From: Tatumella sp. JGM91
Lineage (GTDB): Bacteria > Pseudomonadota > Gammaproteobacteria > Enterobacterales > Enterobacteriaceae
Assembly: GCF_018257575.1 (NCBI RefSeq)
Contig: NZ_JAERJP010000013.1
Span: forward strand, 1 to 64,000
Length of the DNA stretch: 64,000 bases
Reading direction: 5' to 3'
Each line of letters opens with the position of its first letter. Position 1 is the stretch's first letter. Positions 53,496-62,833 of the stretch are shown piece by piece. The notes beneath the pieces are model-generated. The model made no database searches, had not been told where the DNA came from, and saw only the letters and a list, made by a program, of their open reading frames with translations. Position numbers and translations under genes: made by a program.

Positions 53496-56003
53496 ATGCC
53501 CCGACTGCTGGCAGCACTGCGGTTTCCGGTATGGTTACGGTTACTGTACCCGGCCGGGCTGATACTGGTGCTACTGCCCGCACTCTGTATGGCAGATCAG
53601 GCCCTTCCACAGGTCGCAGGTATTCTTATTCCGCGAGCCTTTGCGCGGGCATTACAGGAAGGTATGAATATTCCGTTATCTCTTCATCTGCAGGGAGCCT
53701 CCGGCCGCGGGGATGACCAGAAGATAGGATTTGCTGCTGTCCGTTTACAGGGACAGCAGATAATTGTACGTTTTGTACAGCTTGAAGAACCGCAAGGCAA
53801 TGCCGGCGCCAGCCAGTCCGTGCGCCAGCAACTGACCACCCTGAAAGATACCCCCTTTAACCCGCAGTTACAGCTCAGGCTCTCAGCAGATGCCAGCCTG
53901 AATCTCGATCTGCAGCAGTTGATTCTGCAACTGGTGGTCAGCCGTACCGCGCTGGGCACATTACTGCGCCAGAGAAGCGAGGATATCGGAGCTTCCGGCG
54001 TCAACCGACTCAGCAGCAGCCTGAAGTACAACCTGGGGATGTACCATAATCAGGTCAGACGCGGACAAAACAGCGGTTCCGGATATCTGTCATTTAATAA
54101 TGCTACCGCCCTCGGTGAACATCATATGCTGCTCGAGGGGTCAGTGTATGGCATGGCAAACGGCAGCCGTAATACTTCCCTGTATAAAGCCCTGTATGAA
54201 CGGGATTTCTCCGGCTACCGTTTTGCCGCGGGAATGCTCGACAGCTGGAACCTGCAGTCTATCGGCCCGGTGACCGCCCTGTCTGCCGGTAAAATCTATG
54301 GCCTGTCATGGGGTAACCAGGCCCGCTCCACCGTCTTTGATAATACCCAGTCGGTAACCCCGGTAATCGTTTTTCTGCCTGCGGCCGGGGAGGTCTATAT
54401 TTCCCGCCAGGGCCGGTTGATTAGCGTACAAAACTTTTCCATGGGCAATCATGAGATTGATACCCGCCAGTTCCCCTACGAGTTGTACGATGTTGAAATT
54501 ATCGTGCAGGTCAACGGAAAGCAGGTCAGCAAACATACCGAACGGGTAAATAAGTTATTCAGCCGTGATACTGTTCCGGGCCAGCCACTGGCCTGGCAAC
54601 TGTGGGGCGGAGCGCTGCGGGCTGATCGCCGGCCGGTGAATACCCGGCGATCCTCCGCCGAAAAACAGCGCTGGCTGATCGGATCATCAGGATCAGGATC
54701 GCTGAATCTTTTAAGCTGGGCGGCCACCGGTTACAGCTACGATAATAACCTGATCGGCGAAAGCCGCGTTTCGCTGCCGGTCACCGGCAGCCTGGCAATT
54801 AATCATCAGCTGATGCTGGCCAATGATCAGTCCCGAAGTTCCCTGAGCAGCATGAGTGCCTCCCTGCCGGGAGGCTTCAGCTCAGTATGGCTAAACCATG
54901 AAATTACCCGTATTGGCTCTCGCCTGCAGCGGAGCGATGCCCATAACAGCGCCATTGGCAGTAGCCTGAATATGAGTATGTTACCCCTTCCTGCCGGTAC
55001 GCTCAGTGCCAGTTACAACAGTGACCGGCTGAATAACAGCCGTTATTACACCGCAGATTATTACCAGACCATTTTCAGCGGCACTCAGGGAACCCTGGGT
55101 GTCCGGCTGGGTCTGCAGCGTTACAATAACGGTGACAGCCCCGGTGCCAGTAATAAATATATTGCCATCGATTTTTCACTGCAGTTTGGCCAGCTGTTCA
55201 GCCTCGGCCTGACACACCAGCGGGGATATACCCTGGCAAATCTGGAAGCCCGCCAGCAATTTGACAGCGGTTTTTTCCGTTCCGTTGGCGCCAATATGGC
55301 CACCGTGATTTCCGGTGATCCGCGTGGCGATAACCGGCTGAGCGGCGGGGCTTATACCCGTTTTGACAGCCGCTATTCCGGCGGTACTCTGGCGGTTAAC
55401 AGTAGTGCAGAAGGTAATATTAATTCCAGCCTGACAGCCTATGGCAGCCTTGGCTGGCAGGGACGCCATCTGGCAGCCAGCAGTAATAACGAGGATACTG
55501 CCGGTATCATTGTCCATACCGAACTGCAGGACAATTCACAACTCAGTGCCAGCATTAACGGCAGAGCCTATGACCTGCAGGACGGGGCAAATTATTTACC
55601 CCTGCCCGCCTATGGTCGTTACGATATCGAAATCCGTAATAATAGTCAGTCGGCCGATAGCTACAAAATTACCCGCAACCGCAAACAGAGCCTGACGTTA
55701 TATCCTGGCAATGTCGCCGTTATTGAGCCACAAACAGAATTACGGATCACCGTGTTTGGCCGCCTGTACCGACAGGATGGGCAACCACTGGCCAACAGCC
55801 TGTTACGCAGCGGAACACAGCGCAGCTTTACCGATTCCCGCGGCGAATTTTCTATGGATATCGATAAAAAAAATCCCCTGATTCGCCTTGATACCGCCAG
55901 CCCTCCCTGCCAGTTCGTCCCTGACCTGCAGGGTGCCCGTGGTGCCGTATGGATTGGTGATATTACCTGCCGCAGTAAGGAGTCTGCCAATGAATCACCC
56001 TGA
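53496..56003 (+). CDS. ecpC: Outer-membrane usher EcpC
   Basis: The 835-residue usher (E. coli EcpC: 841) has a signal peptide to about residue 31, a periplasmic N-domain, a long beta-barrel region rich in alternating strands, and a C-terminal domain with PLPAYGRYDIEI and QPLANSLLRSGTQRSFTDSR. It is the assembly platform that secretes EcpA and EcpD. The start has only a weak ribosome site. It overlaps ecpD by 14 bp. Confidence 0.94.
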   Translation: MPRLLAALRFPVWLRLLYPAGLILVLLPALCMADQALPQVAGILIPRAFARALQEGMNIPLSLHLQGASGRGDDQKIGFAAVRLQGQQIIVRFVQLEEPQGNAGASQSVRQQLTTLKDTPFNPQLQLRLSADASLNLDLQQLILQLVVSRTALGTLLRQRSEDIGASGVNRLSSSLKYNLGMYHNQVRRGQNSGSGYLSFNNATALGEHHMLLEGSVYGMANGSRNTSLYKALYERDFSGYRFAAGMLDSWNLQSIGPVTALSAGKIYGLSWGNQARSTVFDNTQSVTPVIVFLPAAGEVYISRQGRLISVQNFSMGNHEIDTRQFPYELYDVEIIVQVNGKQVSKHTERVNKLFSRDTVPGQPLAWQLWGGALRADRRPVNTRRSSAEKQRWLIGSSGSGSLNLLSWAATGYSYDNNLIGESRVSLPVTGSLAINHQLMLANDQSRSSLSSMSASLPGGFSSVWLNHEITRIGSRLQRSDAHNSAIGSSLNMSMLPLPAGTLSASYNSDRLNNSRYYTADYYQTIFSGTQGTLGVRLGLQRYNNGDSPGASNKYIAIDFSLQFGQLFSLGLTHQRGYTLANLEARQQFDSGFFRSVGANMATVISGDPRGDNRLSGGAYTRFDSRYSGGTLAVNSSAEGNINSSLTAYGSLGWQGRHLAASSNNEDTAGIIVHTELQDNSQLSASINGRAYDLQDGANYLPLPAYGRYDIEIRNNSQSADSYKITRNRKQSLTLYPGNVAVIEPQTELRITVFGRLYRQDGQPLANSLLRSGTQRSFTDSRGEFSMDIDKKNPLIRLDTASPPCQFVPDLQGARGAVWIGDITCRSKESANESP

Positions 56004-57654
56004 TGATTATCTGAGACGGGTTGTGATAAACCGGATGCTGGCAACAGTTCTGCTGCTGTACAGCATAAACAGTTATCCGGTATTACAAAAAAATACCTGG
56101 CCGGATCAGCCGCCGATGAAGTTCGTGTTTGTCGAGAACAGTATCAACAATACCTATTTTGTGACCCCCGGCGGGGCGATTGATCCCCGGCTGACCGGCA
56201 GTAATCACTGGACCAGTAATAAATATACGGGGTCAGGGGTCATTAAACAGCAAAGCCTCGGTTATATGGATAATGGCCGTAATACCCTGCTGCGCGGCGG
56301 CCGCTATTTTGATATGTGGCTGGAAAATATCCCTTTTTTTCACCCGCTGACCGGCTTACGCTGCATTAACTGGTATAAAGGCTGTGACATCACCTCAGGG
56401 ATGATCCCGCCACAGGCCACTGATGCTGCCGGATTTTATGGTGTCGTGGTTCCGCCCGGCGGCAGTAAGTGGATGCACGGTCTGCTGTCAGACAGTGTGT
56501 ATCAGTATTTACAGCAAATGCCTATCGGCGGTCAGTTAACCCTGCAGGTAAATACCTGCGAAACGACCATCCCTTACAATGCTGCGGCAGGAGAACGCTG
56601 CACTGGCCAGGCCTCCGGTAGCTGGTATCAGACCAGAGTTACTCAGATAAAGGCCGCCCATATCCGTTTTATTCACTCAAGTGCGTTATCTGAAGTTTTC
56701 ATCACCAGCGAGGGCGTCCCGGTGCCGGGCACCGGCCAGAGTGACTGTAAATTACAGTCGGTCGGCGGCGATGACGGTCTCAGTTGTAAGATGGCAACCT
56801 ATCGCCTGCAGACCTCCGGGCTGTCAAATTCGTCAATCCATATTTTCCCTGCAGTTACTCAGCCGGCACTGGCCGCGGCCCTGAAAGCAAATGATCTGCG
56901 TTTCAGCCTTAATGGCCGTAGCTGGCAGGCCATCAGAGGGACGGCAAATTACTATACCTTTGATCAAATGAAGAGCGCTGATGCGATATATATCTTCTTC
57001 AGTAATCGTTTTTTTAAAAAACTGGTCAGCCTGGGACTGAGTGACAACGATTCACGTAAATTAATCAGTTTCTATCTGCTGAATACACGGACCCCGGAGT
57101 CCGGCTGGTATGAGTTTCCGGCGTTAACGACTTTGCAGATCAAGCCGGCTGATCTCAGTGTCAGTATTACCGCCGATGATTATTCAGCCAGGCCGGAAAA
57201 AACAGGACAGGCAGGGGCGGGCCAGCCAGCGCTGGAGTTTGGTTATATTATCACTGCCAGCGGCAAAACAGCCGCCGATAAAGTCACTGTCAAGGTGACC
57301 GGCCCGCAGGTGACCCTGGCAGGTAACAGCTATTGCCTGTTCAGTTCTGCCGACGGCACCCTGCAAGTGCCTTTCCCTGGCTGGCTGAGTATGACTTCGC
57401 GTAATGGCTCACCACTGCGTTTAGCCGCAGGCTGTGATGGTAAGTGGTATGACATTACCGATGCTCTGTGGCAGCAACGACCGTGGAATGACGGCTACGG
57501 TAATCAGGGCATGATCAATGTGACCCGGCTGATTTTTTCTCTGCAGATGGACGATCCCCGTTCGCTGCGCACCCTTAACCAGCAACACTGGTATGGCGAT
57601 GTCAGTGCCTCCGGAGAAATTCATGTTAAAGCGACATGGAAAAACTTACCTTAA
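55990..57654 (+). CDS. ecpD: Polymerised tip adhesin EcpD
   Basis: The 554-residue protein matches E. coli EcpD (547): FVFVENSINNTYFVTPGGA, DPRLTGSNHWTSNKYTGSG, LTGLRCINWYKGCD and the end ASGEIHVKATWKNLP. It is the tip adhesin and initiator of the common pilus. An N-terminal hydrophobic segment (residues 12-25) serves as signal. I chose the ATG at 55990, preceded by AAGGAG; an upstream in-frame ATG inside ecpC is unsupported. Overlaps ecpE by 32 bp. Confidence 0.93.
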   Translation: MNHPDDYLRRVVINRMLATVLLLYSINSYPVLQKNTWPDQPPMKFVFVENSINNTYFVTPGGAIDPRLTGSNHWTSNKYTGSGVIKQQSLGYMDNGRNTLLRGGRYFDMWLENIPFFHPLTGLRCINWYKGCDITSGMIPPQATDAAGFYGVVVPPGGSKWMHGLLSDSVYQYLQQMPIGGQLTLQVNTCETTIPYNAAAGERCTGQASGSWYQTRVTQIKAAHIRFIHSSALSEVFITSEGVPVPGTGQSDCKLQSVGGDDGLSCKMATYRLQTSGLSNSSIHIFPAVTQPALAAALKANDLRFSLNGRSWQAIRGTANYYTFDQMKSADAIYIFFSNRFFKKLVSLGLSDNDSRKLISFYLLNTRTPESGWYEFPALTTLQIKPADLSVSITADDYSARPEKTGQAGAGQPALEFGYIITASGKTAADKVTVKVTGPQVTLAGNSYCLFSSADGTLQVPFPGWLSMTSRNGSPLRLAAGCDGKWYDITDALWQQRPWNDGYGNQGMINVTRLIFSLQMDDPRSLRTLNQQHWYGDVSASGEIHVKATWKNLP

Positions 57655-58321
57655 ACGGCTGCTGATCCTGATAACAGGCTTCATCCTGTTACTGCCGGTC
57701 CGCGTCGCCGGCATAGAATCAGGAAATCTGACCCTGGCTCTCCCGGCTGAACGTAATTTTATTGCCCGACAGGTGCGGAATAATAACCGCAGTGCCCGTA
57801 TCTATCAGGTAACGCTGTATCCTGTCCGCCGGCCGGCCGAGCATGAGCAGCGTTTGCCTGCGACTGACGGGCAATTGCTGTTTTCACCAAAAACCATGAT
57901 CCTGCAGCCAGCAGAGAGTGATAATTTTAAGTTCTATTATCGCGGCCCTGCAGATACGAAAGAACGTTACTATCGTATTTCCATTGAAGAGATAGCAACC
58001 CGTGACCTGTCGGTTCCCTACCGCGGTGGCGGCCAGATCAGTATGCAACCGGCAGTGGTTCTTGACACATTGCTTATTGTCCGTCCGCGAAAAATACATT
58101 TCAGCTATCAGTGGCAGCCGGATAATGGCAGGCTCATCAATAATGGAAATACTTATTTTAAGCTTATTATCAGACCCCGCTGTCAGAGCAAAGAGCAACA
58201 GGAACTTGCCTGGTATCTGCTGCCCGGAGAACAACTGCAAAACAAGCAGCTGGCCGGGGCTGCCAGCAGTTATCTTATCTATGATCAGCGCTTTATTACC
58301 TTAAACCAGCGCTGTCACTGA
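57623..58321 (+). CDS. ecpE: Pilus chaperone EcpE
   Basis: The 232-residue second chaperone (E. coli EcpE: 236) has a signal peptide near 1-35 and the chaperone core FKFYYRGPADTKERYYRISI. It is a paralogue of EcpB and probably handles EcpD. GGAG lies 7 nt before the ATG, inside the ecpD end, so it is translationally coupled. Last gene of the ecp operon; no clear terminator was found. Confidence 0.92.
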   Translation: MLKRHGKTYLKRLLILITGFILLLPVRVAGIESGNLTLALPAERNFIARQVRNNNRSARIYQVTLYPVRRPAEHEQRLPATDGQLLFSPKTMILQPAESDNFKFYYRGPADTKERYYRISIEEIATRDLSVPYRGGGQISMQPAVVLDTLLIVRPRKIHFSYQWQPDNGRLINNGNTYFKLIIRPRCQSKEQQELAWYLLPGEQLQNKQLAGAASSYLIYDQRFITLNQRCH

Positions 58322-58450
58322 AACAACCGGCAAAAGGCTGCAACTAATAATAGCCGGGCTTGCAGGTTTTTATTTATAAAATCGCCCGATAACAGTCACC
58401 CGAAATCATGTAATATAGATGGCTGTTGTCAGAAAAATTACGGGAAAAAA

Positions 58451-58633
58451 ATGAACGGCACTGTCTTTAGCTTTATTTTCAGTACAATTTTCTTTGCAGT
58501 TTGCTGGGGTCTGATTATGTGGTTCCGCCAATGGAAAAAGGCCGGTGTCAGAGTACCGCGGGCAATCAGTCTGTCTCTTTTTTCGGGGGTGCTGTACGCA
58601 GTACTACAGTCGCTGGTACAAAATATGTTGTGA
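58451..58633 (+). CDS. Small two-helix membrane protein candidate
   Basis: The 60-residue frame encodes two hydrophobic helices (about 4-23 and 38-57) around a basic loop RQWKKAGVRVPR, a plausible small inner-membrane protein. The ribosome site is weak (GGGAAAAAA) and a TAATAT -10-like box lies about 40 nt upstream. I do not recognise a family. It may be a chance frame, but the helix-basic-helix pattern favours a real gene. Confidence 0.45.
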   Translation: MNGTVFSFIFSTIFFAVCWGLIMWFRQWKKAGVRVPRAISLSLFSGVLYAVLQSLVQNML

Positions 58634-59072
58634 AGTATGGCCGGCTGAGTGGTCGCGGGGCAGAGGCCTCCGGCCCTGGCCGATAACAGTACCAGAGGGA
58701 AACAGCGGCCGTAATGTGGCAGGACGGTATAATGGCAGCAAAAAAGTGATTAATGATGCGAAAACTATTTATTTTTATCTCTGCTAACACGGTCCGCAGG
58801 AAGAATATTATTCGTTAACGCTTCCCGTATGGAGATTATTTTCTTGTCAGGAACGACTGAGTTTTGTAAGTTATCTGACAGAGTATCGTTATAGCCGCCT
58901 GGTGTTATTCCGTCTTTATCGGTTTTATTCTTAAAATAACTTTATGACTGACCAATAATCCGCAGATATTTATCTATCTGCACACAAATTTATATAAATT
59001 TCAATATTTTTATATTATGGCTATTAGTACAGATTACCGCTAATATTATTCTGGTAATTAAAGGAGCCACCG
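58634..59072. other. Gene-free region before the AraC regulator
   Basis: About 440 bp hold no supported gene. The right half is AT-rich and likely includes the promoter of the AraC-family gene. Confidence 0.4.
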
Positions 59073-59942
59073 ATGAATAGCTTTACACAGGATCTTGTCG
59101 ACTGGATTGAGAAGCATCTGGAAGGCAAACTGACCATTGACGATGTTGCGGCAAAAGCCGGTTACAGTAAGTGGCATCTGCAACGTATGTTCAGAGAAGA
59201 TACCGGATTTCAGCTGGCTTCTTATATCCGTTACCGGAAACTGCATAAAGCGGCGTTGATCCTGAAAATGACCGCCATGCCGGCGGTAGAAATCAGTGAT
59301 TTACTGGGGTTCAGTTCACAGCAAACCTTTACCCGGGCTTTTACCCGCCATTTCGGTATTGCTCCGGGCAAATACCGCGCCACCCATGACTGGCATTTCC
59401 GCGGGATGGTTGGGAAAGCAACCCACGACCTGCTGCCAGTACCTGAGCCGGAAATAGTGACACAGGGGCCTGAATTTATCCACGGAACCGGCCTGAGCTA
59501 TTACTGTGATCATAATGAACTTGAAGATATTGATTACCACTGCCGACAGCGGTTGCAAATTATTCAGCAGGTGCTGAGTATGCAAAAAGGGTTGCTGCAC
59601 AGTTGTGTGGCCGAAGATTTCGAACCCGACCCGCGCAGCGGGAAAATCCGGTTCACCCTGACCTTTAAGCAGAGCCTGCAGGACCATGAGCTCAGGCAGG
59701 ACCGGGCTGGCAGCTTTCTGCGTTTCCGTTTTTCCGGCACACAGCAGCAGTTTGTCGATATGCAGGCCAGTATCTATCAGAATGTGATGCCCTTCCGCCC
59801 GGAAGCACGCCGTGCCGGGCAGGATGTCTTTATCAGCCAGCAAAGCTGCCCGCCAGATCAGCCGTTACCGGACACTTTTTCCGGCTGCTATTACATCCCG
59901 GTTTCTGCTGTCATTCCTCCGGCAGGGGAAAATTACCGGTAA
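59073..59942 (+). CDS. Rob/RamA-like AraC-family regulator with GyrI-like domain
   Basis: The 289-residue regulator has two AraC helix-turn-helices at the N-terminus (IDDVAAKAGYSKWHLQRMFR and VEISDLLGFSSQQTFTRAF), highly like Rob, MarA and SoxS, then a GyrI-like effector domain (about residues 120-280). This matches the architecture of Rob (289 residues in E. coli). It is probably an activator of stress or efflux genes. AAGGAG precedes the start. It may be Rob itself or a paralogue; recognition helices are conserved but the C-domain is divergent. Confidence 0.87.
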   Translation: MNSFTQDLVDWIEKHLEGKLTIDDVAAKAGYSKWHLQRMFREDTGFQLASYIRYRKLHKAALILKMTAMPAVEISDLLGFSSQQTFTRAFTRHFGIAPGKYRATHDWHFRGMVGKATHDLLPVPEPEIVTQGPEFIHGTGLSYYCDHNELEDIDYHCRQRLQIIQQVLSMQKGLLHSCVAEDFEPDPRSGKIRFTLTFKQSLQDHELRQDRAGSFLRFRFSGTQQQFVDMQASIYQNVMPFRPEARRAGQDVFISQQSCPPDQPLPDTFSGCYYIPVSAVIPPAGENYR

Positions 59943-60033
59943 TTCAGGGTAGCGCTGTCGCTGTCTGCCGGGCTAAGATGCCGGCCCTGAGTTGTTTCTG
60001 ACCACAGAAAAAACAGATCATCCGGAGAATGCG

Positions 60034-60351
60034 GTGAAAAAGCTATCGACCATGATTTTCGGCTGCCTGACCCTCGGTGCAGCATTTTCGGCCGCGGCCC
60101 AATGGCCGCCGGAAACCGGCGCCAAAGTGCCGGGCAATGCCCTTGAGTATCCGACCCGTTTATCCGCAGTAAATGATTCACTGGAACATATGCTGAACCA
60201 GGGGGCTGCGGTCATTACTACCTCACCGGGTACTGACGGCCCGATGGTAACGATAAAGAAAGGTAAACATTATATTATCTGTGTACTGAAAGGGGCGGGG
60301 ACAGGTGCTGATCAGAACGTGGCGACATCAAAATGCTATCAAATGAACTGA
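60034..60351 (+). CDS. Small exported protein of unknown function
   Basis: The 105-residue product has a signal peptide (KKLSTMIFGCLTLGAAFSAAA, cleavage near residue 22) and a mature part with two cysteines (ICVLKG and SKCYQMN) that could form a disulfide. The start is GTG at 60034, preceded by GGAGA; an upstream ATG lacks a ribosome site. I do not recognise a named family. Periplasmic location is inferred. Confidence 0.65.
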   Translation: MKKLSTMIFGCLTLGAAFSAAAQWPPETGAKVPGNALEYPTRLSAVNDSLEHMLNQGAAVITTSPGTDGPMVTIKKGKHYIICVLKGAGTGADQNVATSKCYQMN

Positions 60352-60425
60352 TACTGTGCTGAGATTCACGAAGATTGGCAGGGACCGGCGCAATGCCCGG
60401 CCTGCCAGGTCACCATATTCAGCAA

Positions 60426-61535
60426 TTATTTAAAATCAACTTCCATTAATTCAGCAATCGTTGACCCGCGGGTGGATAAATAGCACCGGTCCAGATAGTC
60501 AGTGAATTTTTTCGGCGGAGACATACCAAGATCAATAATTTTTGAATTATCAAATACCACATTCAGCTCAGAAAAATGCCCGTACAGATTCATCGCCCGC
60601 AATACAATTCGTTCATTGCAGGGACCAAATAGCGAAGCGAATGTTTTTCGGCTGGCTGAAAGTTCCTTATAGGTGGCTTTACGGTAACGCTCAGCGACAG
60701 CCTCTTCGCCTGATGCCCTTGCCATCGCCTGATCGATTTCGGCAAAACTGACACTGTTCGAAGACCCGGCCGAAATATGGAAAATAGAGTCATTCAGGTT
60801 GTCTGCCAGCAGTAACATCACCAGCGCTTCGGCACAGTAATCGACAGAAATAACATCAATACGATCGCTGAGGTTACACGGGAAACGTCCCAGCATCAGA
60901 GCCATACGGAATACCCAGAAAATACTGGAAGAAGGTGTACACCCATATTCAGAGTGGCCAACCACGATGGATGGCCGGGCAATGATCAGCGGTAAATCAG
61001 GCAGTGTCTCAGCCATCATTTTTTCAATGGTGGCTTTGCTCCACGTATATTCGACAATATGCTGGTCACGTTCAGTATCGAGTTTATTTTCCGTTACCAC
61101 CATATTGGGTTCAGGGGCACAGGACATGGCCGTACCAACGTGTAAGAATCGTTTCAGCCCTGCGACCTCACTCATGCGTTTGGCAAACTGTAACGTCCCT
61201 TCGACATTGACCTTCCAGATATAAGGGTTTTTACCAAATGATGCCACCGCGGCACAGTTCATCACATGGGTCACCGTGTCCAGCCGCGGATCATCGGCAA
61301 ACTCCTGCGGAGAGGCTAAGTCACCCGGTAAAATATTGGCCGTGGTCAGGGTATTCAGTACTGACTCTCCCAGAGAAAACCTGGCTAAGTTTTCTTTAAT
61401 TCTGACCAGTCCCTGTTCCGCGGATGCTGCTCTGACCAGTAACAGTAGCTGGCTTTTCTCTTTCTGTTTTAAAAGGTCAGCGACAACAGCGCCCCCCAGG
61501 AAGCCGGTCGCACCGGTAACTAAAATATGATTCAT
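60426..61535 (-). CDS. Thioester-reductase-like NAD-binding protein
   Basis: The 369-residue protein is an extended SDR of the NAD_binding_4/male-sterility group. It has the cofactor motif GATGFLGG (7-14), NCAAVASFG, and YTWSK with the catalytic Tyr and Lys, ARPSIVVG following. Such domains reduce carrier-bound acyl thioesters to aldehydes or alcohols, usually at the end of a synthetase. Here it is freestanding and no carrier protein or synthetase is near. No ribosome site is visible upstream, and a 1.3-kb gap lies on that side. Substrate unknown. Confidence 0.8.
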   Translation of the reverse strand: MNHILVTGATGFLGGAVVADLLKQKEKSQLLLLVRAASAEQGLVRIKENLARFSLGESVLNTLTTANILPGDLASPQEFADDPRLDTVTHVMNCAAVASFGKNPYIWKVNVEGTLQFAKRMSEVAGLKRFLHVGTAMSCAPEPNMVVTENKLDTERDQHIVEYTWSKATIEKMMAETLPDLPLIIARPSIVVGHSEYGCTPSSSIFWVFRMALMLGRFPCNLSDRIDVISVDYCAEALVMLLLADNLNDSIFHISAGSSNSVSFAEIDQAMARASGEEAVAERYRKATYKELSASRKTFASLFGPCNERIVLRAMNLYGHFSELNVVFDNSKIIDLGMSPPKKFTDYLDRCYLSTRGSTIAELMEVDFK

Positions 61536-62833
61536 AATATTTAATTATTTATACACTCTGTAACATTTTAAGATCACCTGACAGACAGCACCCTCAGGCA
61601 GGAATAGTGGCAACGATATCGTCGGAAAATTGAAAAGCCGGGGTATTCTGGTGCCCCTTATATTAAATATTCTTTAAATAACAAAGAATAATAATTTCAG
61701 ATTGCTTCTGGTAAAGGAATGACCGATAACACTCTCCTGCGCGGATTTTCAGATAACACAATGACGTTTAATGGTGCTTTTTCCGCAGCCCCTTTCCGTT
61801 CAATAATACTTTTCCTCAGCATTATTATTCAGTCAGTGATAATCGCTATTTTAACTTTTCATTTAACTAAGAACCCGAAAAAAAATCAATGCATTTATTA
61901 TTTGTTTATATTTCTGTAAAAACAGAGATTCATAAGTTCATTAAAAAGTATAGCCTGAATCACTCGCGGTTTAACAAATGTTTATATTTTTCAGTCGAAA
62001 CTGATATTTTAATTTAAAATAAATAAGTCTGTTATTGATTAATTTATTATTAAAGCCGCATTAAAACACTTTCAGATTATGAAAGTAAATATAACACTAT
62101 GTTTTAAATGGTTAATTTTTAAATTTTTTCCTAAAAAAATCACAACTAAACAGCAAAAATAGTAAATTATTTAACAGATAATAAGGCAATAACAGACACT
62201 TGACACTCAGACAGTCTCAGAAAGGCTGACAGATGATGTTATGACTGAAAAACCGCTTACATCCGTCAGCCGATAAATAACGCAGGTTTCTGACAGTCAC
62301 TGTTCAGAAAAATGATAAGGGTTTCTTATTGTTTATAATCCAGCGAATAAAAGCAGATGCAGAGATTTACAGGCTGTGCGATTCCGTATAATACCTTTAA
62401 CAACCGGCTTTAGCTGCTGGTCATCCGCAGCACGGTGACTCAGCGCCTTGCGTATCTGTCGAAACAATCCGGCAGATATTTTCTGTCTGTGTCGGGTCAG
62501 CAGCCCCGGGGGGATAAGAGACGCTGATTATAAAAAACAGCTTAATATCAATATATTATATATTATCTTCCCGGTAATAACAGAGTCTGCAGCGTATCCG
62601 TTTCAGAACCAGTGTTTTCCTGTACTGACCGGCAGTGAAACCGGAATAATCACCGGTAATATCGTCAGCCAGTCAGAAATTTATCAGGACAGGTAGTCAC
62701 CTCTGCAACGCTGAAACTTCCGCGCTGCGGATTTGGGGTTTATCTGCCTTGTGGTGTCCGGCAGCCAGTCCGCAGAGTACAGCCGGCTTCCCTGCGGGGA
62801 TAATCTACGGCCACAGGCAGAGGACAGAGAAAA
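61536..62833. other. 1.3-kb AT-rich gap without a supported gene
   Basis: From 61536 to about 62440 the DNA is very AT-rich, then returns to average. Two short plus-strand frames (61719-61919 with one hydrophobic helix, and 62448-62696) have poor start contexts and no family likeness; I do not call them. The AT-rich part may be a silenced or recently decayed region. Confidence 0.5.

Noticed and set aside
61719-61919. 66-codon hydrophobic frame in the AT-rich gap
   Set aside because: The Shine-Dalgarno-like bases abut the ATG with no spacing, and hydrophobic frames arise easily in AT-rich DNA.
62448-62696. 82-codon frame before yhiN
   Set aside because: No ribosome site, no recognisable domain.
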